A stretch of 64,000 nucleotides of DNA, taken from positions 761,003 to 825,002 of the forward strand of contig VZSF01010491.1 of assembly GCA_013398295.1 (NCBI GenBank), read 5' to 3'. Position 1 is the first letter of the stretch. Each line of letters begins with the position of its first letter. This stretch comes from Chionis minor. Its lineage: Eukaryota; Chordata; Aves; Charadriiformes; Chionididae. Under the pieces are notes generated by a model that saw only the letters and a program-made list of their open reading frames with translations, was not told where the DNA came from and ran no database searches. This document shows positions 49,221 through 62,000 of the stretch, in pieces. Both the position numbers and the translations under genes were made by a program.

Positions 49221-49260
49221 CACACATATATGTATATAATTTTTATATATATATAATATC
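49221..49260. repeat. AT-alternating low-complexity tract
   Basis: The stretch is dominated by cacacatatatgtatataa followed by tttttatatatatataat; a simple-sequence tract with no coding content. Confidence 0.8.
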
Positions 49261-49350
49261 CTGTATTTGAAACATTAAAAGTTCAAACATTCTATTTATT
49301 ATACATCCTACTCTGTGAGGAATTATTCCATATCAGTCTTTAGTGATCTG

Positions 49351-49364
49351 AAAAAAAAAAAAAA
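49351..49364. repeat. A14 homopolymer
   Basis: An uninterrupted run of 14 A. There is no recognisable retroposon body beside it, so it is called only as simple sequence. Confidence 0.85.
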
Positions 49365-52300
49365 GGTCCTGGGACTTAAATTTTAACTGTTGCAATGTAG
49401 GGTTTGAGGTTTTACTCATTTGTATTTAAGGTTTAGTCAATTTAAATGAGGCCAGTTTTAGTCTGACAAAATGAGACTGCTGTCAAAACATAATGAACAC
49501 CACACACCAAGATGAAGCACACAGCTGCTGGCAGCCCTAGTTCGGCAGTTTGTCCTGAATCTTTGCAACACTACGGCCAGCATTTCAATTTTGGCTACTG
49601 GCCAAGTATGCACGGTCAGTAAAGCTAAGGGTCCTCTCTAGGTACTCACACATTTCTGCCCAACACCTTTTTCCCTGCCATTATTACCACATACTAGCAT
49701 GCCACCAGAACTTCATCTTTCCTCAACCATATAAATGAGGAGACTCCAGTCATCGTCGTCATCTTTCTAAAAAAATCTACAGGGAAAATAAAATTTTAAA
49801 TGCAAACAACTGGATACATGACCACCTTCTGCAAGGACTGCCCGAAGGGTTCAAGACAGCATCATTGCAAAACTACCTGCCAAGAAAAATCACAGAATTG
49901 CAAAAATATCTGCCAAATCTCTGCTGTTCAGACCTGAGGGAGTGCGTCACAAAGACAGACTTCTTAGGTTGCAGAAGGCCTCTCAATTTCCATCCCTCCA
50001 GTGCATTACAAAACAAATAAACAGGTCTTTCATTAAGCCTTCTCAGCTGTACTCATGTTAGATATGTTCAGTGTATTCCACACCAATTTTGATCCATGAT
50101 TTTTCTTCTTCTTACACAGAAGAAAATAAGTAGAGTTTCAAGAAATCTGAACTTCTACAGAACTAAGAGGGTGTATTTCTATCTGTTCTGTTCCTTTCTA
50201 AAACAATTCATTCTGATTTAACTTGTTATAGAAATAAATATTTAATTATGTAACATAGAATATTAAGCTAAGTCCATAGTTGTACAATATTCATAAAATA
50301 GCTGCATACAAGATAAAGTCTGTAATGCACACAAAGTGAGCAGGCAGCAGAGACCAGACCAAAAAAAAATGCTCAGGATCATAAAGCAGCCCACTGTGTA
50401 ATCCTGCTTCATTATCCATAAAATGCAATGTTTGCATCTTCGTATCGTACAACCTATTGAGAACATGCTGATGGGTTCATTTGAATCCCACTGCTTCTTG
50501 AATTTCTTTTTTAATTTCATTTGTATACTGGGAAAAGACATAAACCAAGTTATTAGTGGAATAGCAGTCTGCTATCATACTGAGGTATTTAACTAAATTC
50601 CTCGACACACAAATATTACTCTTCCAAAATAGAAAGATAAGTAGGAAGCTAGTACCAGAAGTAGAGGAAAAATACACAGGGCTGGCCTAAATCACCGCTA
50701 AGTACGATTATCGTTATTCTACATAATTCAGGAGATGCAAAAGAAGGCAGAAACACCTCATTTTGGTGGGGGGGGGTGGTGTGGTGGAAATCAGGAGCCA
50801 CATCGATGGGTTTATAATATTTAACAAGTACCATTTAAAAAAAAAAGTGTCATACATCACACCTGTGAGATTAAAGCATCAATAGTTTGGAGATGTTAAC
50901 CAAATGAAGTGCCTTGACTTGCGTACTGCATAACCCTGCAGAAACCGTTGGCACCAGACAGGCAGTAGGCTACCTACTGGAGCAGGTGCCCATCACAGCT
51001 GCGGCAGACAGGAGGTTTACAACACAGACCTCACTGTGCTCTTGGCCATACCCACACTTTCACACTAACCCACATCACGCCAGATCTTGACTCTAAACCA
51101 TAAGCTCCCAGTGCATCTCTTGGGATAAGAGGATACAGCCTAGGACATTTCTTATGTGGTGGTGGTCAGGTTGGGGGCAAGATGCTCCTTATCCCACCTC
51201 TTTGCTTGTTGTTAAAAGCTTGGGAGAAGCTGTGGGAGCAGGGTGAGCACAGGGAGGTGAGACAGGGCTGCTGGACACCATTCACTGCTGCTGCTCCCTT
51301 CAGAGCCTCCCTCCACCCAGGCTGGAGCAATGTGGCCGGGCTGTAGCACAGACACTGTCACGCACAGTGCTTGCTGCTAGCTCCATCCCCATTTTAGGAG
51401 CTGGGCTGGTGCCCCACGGTTGCTGCTGCTGCTCACAACACCAAGAAATCCCTCAGGCAAGGAGGTATCTGGGGGATCTCCTCCTTACCCTTCCACTGCC
51501 AGCTGAAGTTAAGGTATAGAGCAAGAGACTTTTCCATACTGAAGGCTGAAAAGAACAGCGCATCTACTGACAATTTTTACTCAGTCCAGCCCTTCAAAAA
51601 AACCCAAACAAAACCAATAAACAAAAGGGTCCTGTTACAGTCATATTTCCTTTGAATAACATCCACCCATACTCCAGGACTAATCACAGCCAACTCCCCA
51701 GGCCATTTCAGAACAGCAAGGGAGCCAAGCACACAGCCTTAGCTTTCTGTAACTCTGGTTAAAACTGAGGCCAGCATAGTTCAGAATTAAGATAAAACAT
51801 GGGGGTGTCTCCAAACTACAGACGGAAGACCTGTTTATCCAGACACCTACCACAGTGAAACCCTGTCCACCTTCTCCCCAGCTTTCTCACTCTGTTTTCC
51901 ACTTAGACCTACCAGCTCTCTGCTTTCTTTGCTTCTTCCTTGCTGATGGTTGTTCCCAACAACCACAGCTCTAAGCATCACTGTCTATAACTCACCATAT
52001 ATCATGGAATTAGCGGGCCAGGATAAGCCAGACAAACCTTCTTATAGCGTTGAAAACATTCCCCAAAGAGTAGCTTTAGGGAGTGCTTCTCTTGGCCAAG
52101 AATATGCATGGTGTCAATACTCAATAAAGTCTCAAAGGGTTAAAGTCTGCCATGATCTGAAATTATCACGTGGTTATGCATGCAGCCCACCTAGGAAGTC
52201 TGCTGCCTCAGTAAATGCCTAGGAGACATCTCAGAAATGACCAATCCATTTCCAGCTGAGGGAAAGAAGAAACAATTTAGTCTGCTCTGCTGCTTGCTAC

Positions 52301-52617
52301 AGAAGTTGCGCTTCATGTTCAACTGCCTCAATTTGTTTGTACCCATCAAAATAATTTAAAATGCCAAGGCTACTTTCACATAAAAAGAATTAAGAGGCTT
52401 ATTAAAACAAAAGTCTACACAGTATCCTTTATCACATGAAACACTGTCTGCTCTGCACTGCACTCCAGAGACTCTCCCCATAAGAAAACCCATTAGAAGA
52501 CAAGCTTCTAGAAATATTTCTCCCTATATTATTTCACAATTTTTAGGACAGTTTTGATCTTTGGGTTTGTGGTTTTGTTTTTACATTCATCCCTTTTTTT
52601 CCTAATAATTATGAAGA

Positions 52618-53045
52618 ATCATAGAATGGTTTAGGTTGGAAAGGACCTTAAAGATCATCTAGTTCCAAGTCCCCTGCCATGGGCAAGGACACCTCCCACT
52701 AGACCTGGTTGCTCAAAGCCTCATCCAGCCTGGCCTTGAACACTTCCAGGGATGTGGCCTCCACAAATTCCCTGGGCAACCTGTTCCAGTGCCTCACCAC
52801 CCTCACAGTCAAGAATTTCTTCCTAAAATCTAATCTAAATCTACCTTATTCCAGTTGAAGCCATTACCCCTCGTCTTATCACTACATGTCCTTGCAAAAA
52901 GTCCCTCTCCAGATTTCTTGTAGGCCCCTTTCAGATACCGGAAGGCTGCTAGAAGGTCTCCCTGGAGCCTTCTCTTCTCCAGGCTGAACAACCCCAACTC
53001 TCTCAGCCTGTCCTTATAGGAGAGGTGTTCTAACCCTCTGATCAG
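52618..53045 (-). mobile_element. CR1 LINE 3' fragment, minus strand
   Basis: This is the best preserved of the three CR1 copies. Reading the plus strand it starts at aatcatagaatggtttaggt and passes through the ccatgggcaaggacacctcc and cctgttccagtgcctcacca blocks to aaccccaactctctcagcct, all typical of CR1 3' regions in reverse complement. The minus strand gives [20 protein letters not shown] followed by [18 protein letters not shown], the CR1 ORF2 C-terminal reading. It is 5'-truncated, as most CR1 copies are, and sits in the long right-hand intron in the gene's orientation. Confidence 0.95.
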
Positions 53046-56000
53046 AAGACGTACAATTAAATTAATTATATCATAAAATTCAAGGGTAGGAAGTGGAGAG
53101 CTGCCCGAAGTAGAGAGATTTTTACATAGTTTCACTTTCAAACCCAGTAGTTCTGTTCTGGTTTAACCCCTAAAATAATTTATATTTATACCTGACTCCT
53201 TTCTCCTATACTCAAACAGCAACAATTCATTTTTACTCAGAAGAGTAGTCAGTCCAGACAGGACTGCTTCTTTCCTCCATTGCTAAATTTGATAGCTGTC
53301 AACCTCCCAGAACTATAAGGGAGCACATGACAATTAAGTACGTTGTCTTCAAACCTTTAGCAAATACTATGAAAGACTCAAGTGGTGAACAGGCAAGACA
53401 ACGCCAGAGCAATGCACCTGACTGAAGAAAAAATACATTCCCTTACCAAACCTACTAGGAACATAAGAGTCTGAATTTTTTTTATTCCTACTTGGGTAGG
53501 ACCTCAGAGCTAAAAGATACTTTTTTATATTAATGTTTATTTTCCCACTGAAAAGTAAAATACCTACAGACTAGCTGCTAAATAACTTCCTCTTCCTAGA
53601 GAAGAGCTAAGACATTAAGGAAGTTGCTAAAAACTTCTACAAGCCATCTGTGTCTTCTTTTCCTATTTTAAAAATACAATTGTGAAAATTATAGCTTGTA
53701 TTTTATCTTAAAAATATTTTTGTTATTCCTAGCTTATTGTTGATGCATATTCCTGGGAGACTACTGCTTTTTATAGAGTCATGATTCTTCTGAAACTGGT
53801 ACACTTAACTTTTTAGATAATTCACACCAAAAAAGATACAAACTATAGCTCATCTGTAAATAATCACATCCAAAAAGCAAGCTGCATGTGGTCCGTCCCC
53901 ATGCCTGAACATACATAACTTCAGCCCTCTGGCAGAAGGTGATCTACAACAGAATGCTAAAATAGAAAAATTAAAAGAACACTGAACTAAATTTTTGAAA
54001 AATGTTGTATGAACCTCATTTCATTATTCAGTACTACAAAGCAACCTTTTTCACAGCACTACACGAGCAGGACCTAACAGAAGAAAAGCAAGAGAGTTAA
54101 TGGGAAAAAATCCTGAAAGAAGTAGTATGATATTAAAGTCTGTAAATTCACTCAAAGGAAAAATAAGAAAAAAACCCCATTCCTTTGTCTCCTCTCATAA
54201 ATATCTTGACTTCACCTTTTGTCTTAAGAACAAGCTTAAGCAAATGACTCAACTATAGTTTGTTTCAAATTGCATTACTCAGAGGATCTTTGCCTTAGAC
54301 CTGAAAGATGTGCATGCAATTTTTAAGACAAACTCAGGCATGACACTAGTCCACCTCAAACGCCACTGTTCCGTTTGGAGAGACACTTTGTTGGTGACAC
54401 CTCCATCTTGACTGGCAGAGATGGCAGCCAGTATATTAGAAAGATCTCTTCATCTTTCCTGTAAAGGGTGCCATAAGTATACAGGGCACACCACATTACC
54501 AGTGTCTTGGAGGACAAGATACACTCGCCCACAGTTCTAGCCAAGCTGCCCCAGACCTTGCTGGACTCCTCAAGAGGCCGCAGAAGAGCTGTCTGCCAGG
54601 GAATTGCCACCACTGCTCTTCAGCATGGGTAAATCGCCCCAACTCCACTTCACAGCCGGGCCTGGGGCACCCCTGAGCTGGAAGGACTCAGCCTCCATCA
54701 CCTGAAAAATCACTTGTGGAATAAGAAGGTACACGAACACCAACCCAGCAAAGCTTGATGCCTCTTGCACCAAAACTCCCTTTTCTATAAACTTCACATC
54801 TTCAAGAGAAACACGTCCTTACCAGAGATGATATCCTATGCGCACAGGGGCATAAGCAGGGTTTGCCTCTACTCACCAAAACCACTGTTAATCCCACCTC
54901 AATACATAAAGCCTATCACCACTTAAGAAGCAAATGCTTCATACAATTTTGAAGCAGAAGCAGGGACAGTGAGTGCTTTCCTAGTGAAGAGGCATCTTCA
55001 AGCCTTTCCCTCCCATGTACCACAGCCCAGTTGCCACACAATCTTTAAAAACAGCTGGAAGGATGGTGAAGTAGTACAGCTGAATGAGCTACCACCTTAA
55101 GCAACTCAATTTAGCAGAAACTTTCTGAAAGTAGTTTCCAAAACAACAACAAAAACAGACTTCCTTTTGTTACAGCAGGGAAGTGGGGCGGGAAGGGAAA
55201 AGCATTCAGAGATGTTAGTCTCCATCAGACACGCTCTCCCAGTAAGACTGAAAAGTCCCAAGTGCTGCCATTATTTCACCTCTTGAGAACCAGAAGTGAG
55301 GACACACATCCACAGATTGGAAAGCACTGCAACAAGGAAGCACAGCTGCCTACTGAGCATTTCACACCTGGGGGAAACGAGCTTCCTACCTTCTGTGGCA
55401 CTTTGGCATTAACTGCAGTGGTTTACCTCTCTCTCCCTTCCTCTTCCATATATCAGAGTTCCCAGACATTTGTAATAAATGCCTAATTTTAAACTGAGCA
55501 GTATTAGATAAGTTTGCATCCTTTCTTTAAAGGAATTAATGCAAATAACAGGAAAATGGTCTTGTTCCTTTTTATTTCTGAACTTTTAAAATAAGGCAAG
55601 AGGCAGTATTATATAAATATCACAGCTTCCACGTAAGTAATAAACATTTTACAATTAATACTCTGTACTGTCTTTTACTTGGACATAAGTAGTAAGCGGT
55701 GCTTAAGCAGTTAGTACAATGAAATCAAGGAAATGAAGAAAAGACTTTTAAAAAAATTAAAATCACTATTTAGGACAAAATACGGGTGTTTGAAAACTAT
55801 GCCCTTTACTGGCTAGGAGCCTGAATATGAACAATTAAGCAGGAGGCATTCAACCTCAAAACTACGTTTGTTCCCAAAGACCTTTGGCAGCACCGTCCAT
55901 GCCCCACATTTGAGCATGCACACATTGACTGCAGTTCAGAAATTTAACTTGCAAACAAAAGAGCCCCTCTCTTTACTGAGACCCACATTATCCTTCCCTC

Positions 56001-59000
56001 CCACTGTCAGCTGACCAAAAACTTTTTAATTAAATCATAATTAAGCATCAAGAAGCATTATTTTCCCAGGGGGGGTGCAGGGGGGAAAAAAATCCTTTCA
56101 CTGTGCCCATTCAGCTGTTGGTGTCTGTTGAGCCTGCCGAGGAAGGCATCAATTAATGCCAGCTATGGCGGCTTTCATGAAGAGGCTGTTTGTTCAGTAG
56201 GAACCGGTCGTCTGCAAAGTCATGCTGAAATGGAAGTGACCAAACACTCCATGGTCACAACATCAAGACATCACTGGACACATACACGCAAGCCAGCAAG
56301 GTAGCATTCCCCACGAGTTACACAGAACTGTCACAAATTAGAGTCTTTTTGCTCCTGGAGTTCCCGAACATAGCTACGTCCCATTAATAGCAAAATAACC
56401 AATAACCAATGTAAAAAACCTGTATGTCTGGTCCTTCTTTTTTTCCAGATGAAAACTGAGCTTATGTAACTGACATAAACGTTGATTATTATTTTTTATT
56501 TAACAAAGCATCATGATGAATTTTATAGAAAATGAAACATGTGCTGGCACATAGCTGACACCATTTACAAAACTACAGAAACTATATCAATGACTTCCTC
56601 CCACAGCAAATTTTTATTAGATACACACTGGCTACGCTTAAAGAGTTAGCTGTGTAACTATACTGGTATAGCTACACGAGGATATTCCCCCTTCTACAGA
56701 CACAGTTACACCACAGGGTGAAAGTCATGTGCTGGTTCAGATTTTCCCAAATGAAAATAAACCACGAGAATACAAACTGCCTTTTTCCACTATAATTGTG
56801 TACTAAAAAAGTTACATCAGCAAAATTAACTATCTATAGCTCAAATAATTACCCCTGTATAAAACCCAGTGTGTAGACTAAGTCTGGGAGCAAACTTCAG
56901 CTCCACACAGCAGTACACCTACAGAGGAAGGCAGTCTATTACACATGCAGATCACACTGCCTTGCTGCAAAGTCATGGTGAGGTAATTGGAAATGTCTGA
57001 ATAATCTCCAGTGAAGCAATTCAAACATCTCCAGGCATAGTCATAGGCAGGTACGACAACACAAGGCTTCTGACATCCACTTGCTCTTTTTTTTTTTCTT
57101 TTTTGGTAATGCTTAATCATCAAGCACCACACAAGCCAAGAGAGATCAGATGATTTACGTGTTTCAGTTTGCTGCCACAGGCCTGGCACTTACATATGCA
57201 CACACATTTATACTATTAAAAATAGTATGGTGCAGTATTAAAAAAAGTTTCAGTGGTGTGTATTTCAAGTGACTGGATTACTCATAGAGTGAGGTCAAAC
57301 AAATTACTAGGACGTCCCAAATAAGTACCGATAAAGCATTCATGTTATGCCACCAAATGTTCCCTTCCCCTGACATACTACGTCACTTTAACGATCCAAG
57401 TATCCAAATCTCTGAACCAGAAATATTGTACAACTTTAGAATCCCTTAGGGCTATCTAAGATAGGTTTTCTGGAGATCAAAACACAACAGTGCTGGGTTG
57501 CAACTTCTCATACAGGCTCTGAGAAGAGATGATGCATTACACAGGGAGAGGGGAAGTCTTCTCTGTGATGGTATACTTCAAGCTCTTTCCCACCAATGGT
57601 GACCCACAACTGTAACACAATCTGACCTTAAATTTATCCACACGGTTACATCTAATGAAGATCTGCTGAGTGAAACTGGAAAATGAGTAGCATTTTCCTA
57701 GGAAAAAAACCCACCAGTACACATTCAGCAAGCCTCCAAGTAGAGCTCTAATGAAGTAAGATGTACCTCAAGGAATCTCATCCACAAAATCCATCTACAC
57801 TTTCTCTTTACCCAGATTTCTTTCTGTGAGTAATGTTTTAAAAAAACTTGGAATTTTCAGGCCTAAGTAAGCTTCGTTTCTCAGTTACAGTTCTCCTGAC
57901 CTCTTCTGTGGCTAGTAACACCTTATTTTCTCATGAAAATGGAAGAATACAGTTACAAGGCAAAATGACAATTTAAAATTAACTTTTATCCCTACTATAC
58001 TTTCCCAGATTAGAGTTAAATCTGTATGATGATACAGTATTCCACAAGAATATAGAGAAAAGACTAAGTGCATGTTAAACACAGCAGAGTGTACGAGCAA
58101 TTTATGAAAACAAATTTTGCATATACTTTGCCCTGTAAAAATATACATACCAGGAAAGGAGTATTTTACTACCAAAGTAATGTACTAATTGCTCACAAAT
58201 AGAAGTAGGTCACAGAGAATTCATGAAAGCAAATGTCAGTGACTCAGTGCAGAAGAAAGAAGAAAAGGAAAAAAATGAGTGCAAGGATATGATTTATAGT
58301 GTGCAAATAGCTATGAGCTAGCATTGTGACGAGGAAAATTTCACAACAAAGATTTGTTTAATTCACCCTGGTGTGTCAAGACTGAAGTATCACATAAAAT
58401 GACTCGTAAAGCAAAATCTACTGTGGAGACAAAAAGCCAAGCACTGATTTAGTTATAGTTTAGATTATAGATTATAGTTAATATTTTTAATTTTGAACAC
58501 ATCAGTTAACTTCCTATGAAGCCCTGACACAACAGCAGCTATAGCTTTAGGTGCCAGATCTAGCAGTGCTGCTGGCAGTAACAAGAACCACCTGAGATGC
58601 TACAGGAAACATTGCCTGTCAAACTACACAAGGCAAGATGGGATATGTCTATATTAAAACTTAACTGTTTAAACAACATCTGCTCCAATACAAGCAGGAT
58701 TGCAGACAAACTGAAGGAGAGGAAACCAAAGTGTGTTGTCAACTGCTACAACTGTATGATGTAGCACATGCAGTTATTCTTCAGGGTCTAGCTTCTGGAT
58801 TCGTACAATGACTCAAGAACTCCAAGTTTTCAGTGTTGCAGTGTAGGGTTTTGTTGTTGCTGGTTTTGGTTTTTTGCCACAGAGTTTGTTTGACAATTTT
58901 TTTGGAAGTTCATGTTTCAAATACTATTTTAACAATGAAGATGGAACTTTCATACAAAAAGCAATTTTACTTAAGTCTTCACTGTTTATAAACTGTTAAC

Positions 59001-62000
59001 TACACAAAAGCTATTATTTCAGACACGAGCAATGTACTTACAAGACAAATCTCACTTTTTTGCTTCCACAGATCACAACTGTTTTGAATTAGAATTTGTG
59101 CCTATGACTTACGTTGGATTTAGACCTAAGAAACGTTAAAATTGTCATTAAACAGTACCATGGGATCCACAATGAGCAAGTTTCCCCCGTTCCTCAGCTA
59201 TGTCTTGAAGTACCACTGTTTCACATTACGTTCCTCAAATTCTCCAAAACATACTACTATGTCAGCAATTAAATCTTACGTGGAGAAGCTAAAAACAAGA
59301 CTGTCCACACATTTCTGTAAGTTGTACTGCCAAGAGGTTACACCATCATCGTTATTCTGAGATTCACACCAGTGATTCCACTACAGAAAGCAGTCTTGCA
59401 GATTACCAGTCATCTTAAGCAGTGTGGATGAAGAGAACTGAAAGTTCAATCTACAGTTTAAAATTTAATTCAGTACTTTTAATACAGCTACCCTGCTCCA
59501 CTGAAAACTTGCTTTTGCACAACTTCCACATACTGTTTGATGTAATAGAGACAGGTTCAAGAGGAACTACAACACATAGCATTCTGTGGTCTTCCAACCA
59601 TCTCGGTAGTAACGAAGAACACGCTGAGAGTTTGAACATTAATACTTAATTTCCTGGATTTTGCAAAATAGAGGCCTCAAACCTCTAATGTGGTTCAGTT
59701 TAATCAAACATTAGACTTTCTATTAACATAAGTTCTAGCTCAGCTTTTCATGTAATCATTACAAATGACCTTAAAGTGACTACATTCAGCTTGAAAGCCA
59801 AATGTAGGCGTACATCTGAAAGACAAAATAATGTCAGCAAAAGCCACTTCCCCGAATGTCTTGAATATAAAAGAGTAGAGAAAATCATCGGGATTATGCC
59901 TTCTTCAAATCATAACTGCAAAATTACCATTTTACACATACAAACACATTTTACCTTTGAAGACATGAATTAAATGATAAAGCATTCACAGAAATCAATG
60001 TTAACATAATCACATGCTTTTTAATAATCTCCCTTCTACAAATGCAGAACTAAACATTAAATCAAAATGACTTTTCAGTCTTCCAAAACTTTGAGAAAGT
60101 CTGTGCACATAATGGTAGCACACAATTGAGAAGGGCTGGACAACTAGTTTGATGTACATATGGGCGTGTGACCATTTAAAAAGTGACTGACTGTTTTCTC
60201 AACCTAGCTGAAATTGATTAGAGAGCTCTGACTTGTTTTGATAGGGATGTATAATCTCTTGCCTCATTGTGACTAGCATAAATTTAGCTGATACAGGAAA
60301 GCAATGACAATGAAAATTTTAGAAGTGACCAATACAAAAAACCCCAAGACTCTAACTGGTAAACTGGCATTCAACAATTCATATTCCCTCCATCTGGTGA
60401 AATAGCAATGTAATCTGATCCATCTCTTCCTTCCAAAGTGTTGCACTAGATTTAACACAATTGTGGAGACTGTTTACTGACTGACACAGATTCTTTATTT
60501 CCTCATATTCTTCAGAGAAATAGCATACCTTGCTCTCTTAATTTTTCTTTACTGATTTTTTTTTCCCCACCAGTAAACAAACTCAAACACAAAAATAGCA
60601 GCTTCACACCTATTTGACATAGGAGAGGTACAGAATTGTTCTGCAAAAATCTGCTAAACTCCGAAGAGTTTCTGTAAGACTGAAGCTGGACTGAACATTA
60701 CTGATAGGTTTGATATCACACCTCAGCAGATAGCCCCTGAAACATCACCCACCCACTCAGAGCTCTAAAAACAAGTTATGGTAATGATTCCAGAAAATAA
60801 TATTCTGCTTTTAACTTCTGACTATTCAGTATGTTATATTAGCCATAACTTTAAAACAGATAGTGTAGTCACTCTCTCCAAAGGACAAATTCTGGTCTTC
60901 CTATTCACTAACGTCTCCCAGCACACTTTTATTACCGTAGAAAAGTAGAAACATGTCATTCATCAGTGGTGGAGACAGGAATCATGCTGCAATGTGATAC
61001 AAAGGTACACGTCATATCCTTTACAAGTCTAGCTCTAACAGTCCAAGTGCCTGTAGCCATATCACCTCGTGCTGTGATTTTGTCACATCTCAGGGTACGC
61101 AGCATTAGGCTAACTAGCTGCTGCAGGAAATGATGATGATCTCTTGAGTCAGAGCTAAGCACACACCCCAGTATGGTGCTGCAGGGCACAGCGCTGTTTT
61201 GCAGATGACTCTGGGCTGCCAACCACGTGAGATCATTAGAGATCACTGCTTTGGGTAAGTGTAAGGGTAGTCAAGCACGCACTTGAAAAAAAACAACTGA
61301 ACATTCAGAAACCCAGACCAACTGAATGTGCTTTCTGTAGTTGCTCTTCAAGATCTCAACCAGCTAATCAAAGAAAAAGTTTAATCATTTTGATAGCATA
61401 TTGATATTAACCAAACCCCTGGTTACCTTAAGCTTTTTCTCTACCAAAGCTTAATTTAAAACCAACATGTCTTTCGACGGAAATCAAGCTACTGAAAACT
61501 ACGCAAACTAACAGAAATAGGTCTGTTACATACTAAGTATACACAATTCTATCATCCAGGAGAACTCATCATCACTGACAATAAAGTGCAATGACAATGT
61601 TTTGAGGTTAAATTTAGCAATACGTAATTATCCAGTTTAACAAATGAAATTTCTATCAAATCACAGGCCAAGTATAAAAAGTACGTAAATTATACTGATA
61701 ACCTCTTCAGAAGGTTATCACCTCTGAGTATGCAAAGAGAAGCATGGAAGTTCACTGATTTTGTTGAGGCAAACAAGCAGTGTGTGGCCTCAATACAGAT
61801 TAGAAGTCAGATTTTCACATTCAAGCAACTCAAATCATACCCTCAAAATACATACAACAAATACTTTCGATGGAAGAAGTACTTGGTATAGTTCAATATT
61901 GTCATTACATAAATTCAGTGTGCTGGGAGAAAGGAAAGGAAAAAAAAATACCCAATAAGCCTTAAGCAAAACTACTGTCTTAAGAGTGTTACACTAAGCT

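Noticed and set aside
52830..53141. 103-codon minus-strand open frame considered as a gene
   Set aside because: It reads the CR1 ORF2 C-terminal region and then unrelated intronic sequence.
59042..59078. Possible 37-nt upstream MAST4 exon with an AG acceptor and a TCTT|GTAAGT donor whose two-base overhang fits the first exon's phase
   Set aside because: The encoded residues (VICGSKKVRFV) do not resemble the family's sequence at this point, the polypyrimidine tract is poor, and such short matches arise by chance in 20 kb.
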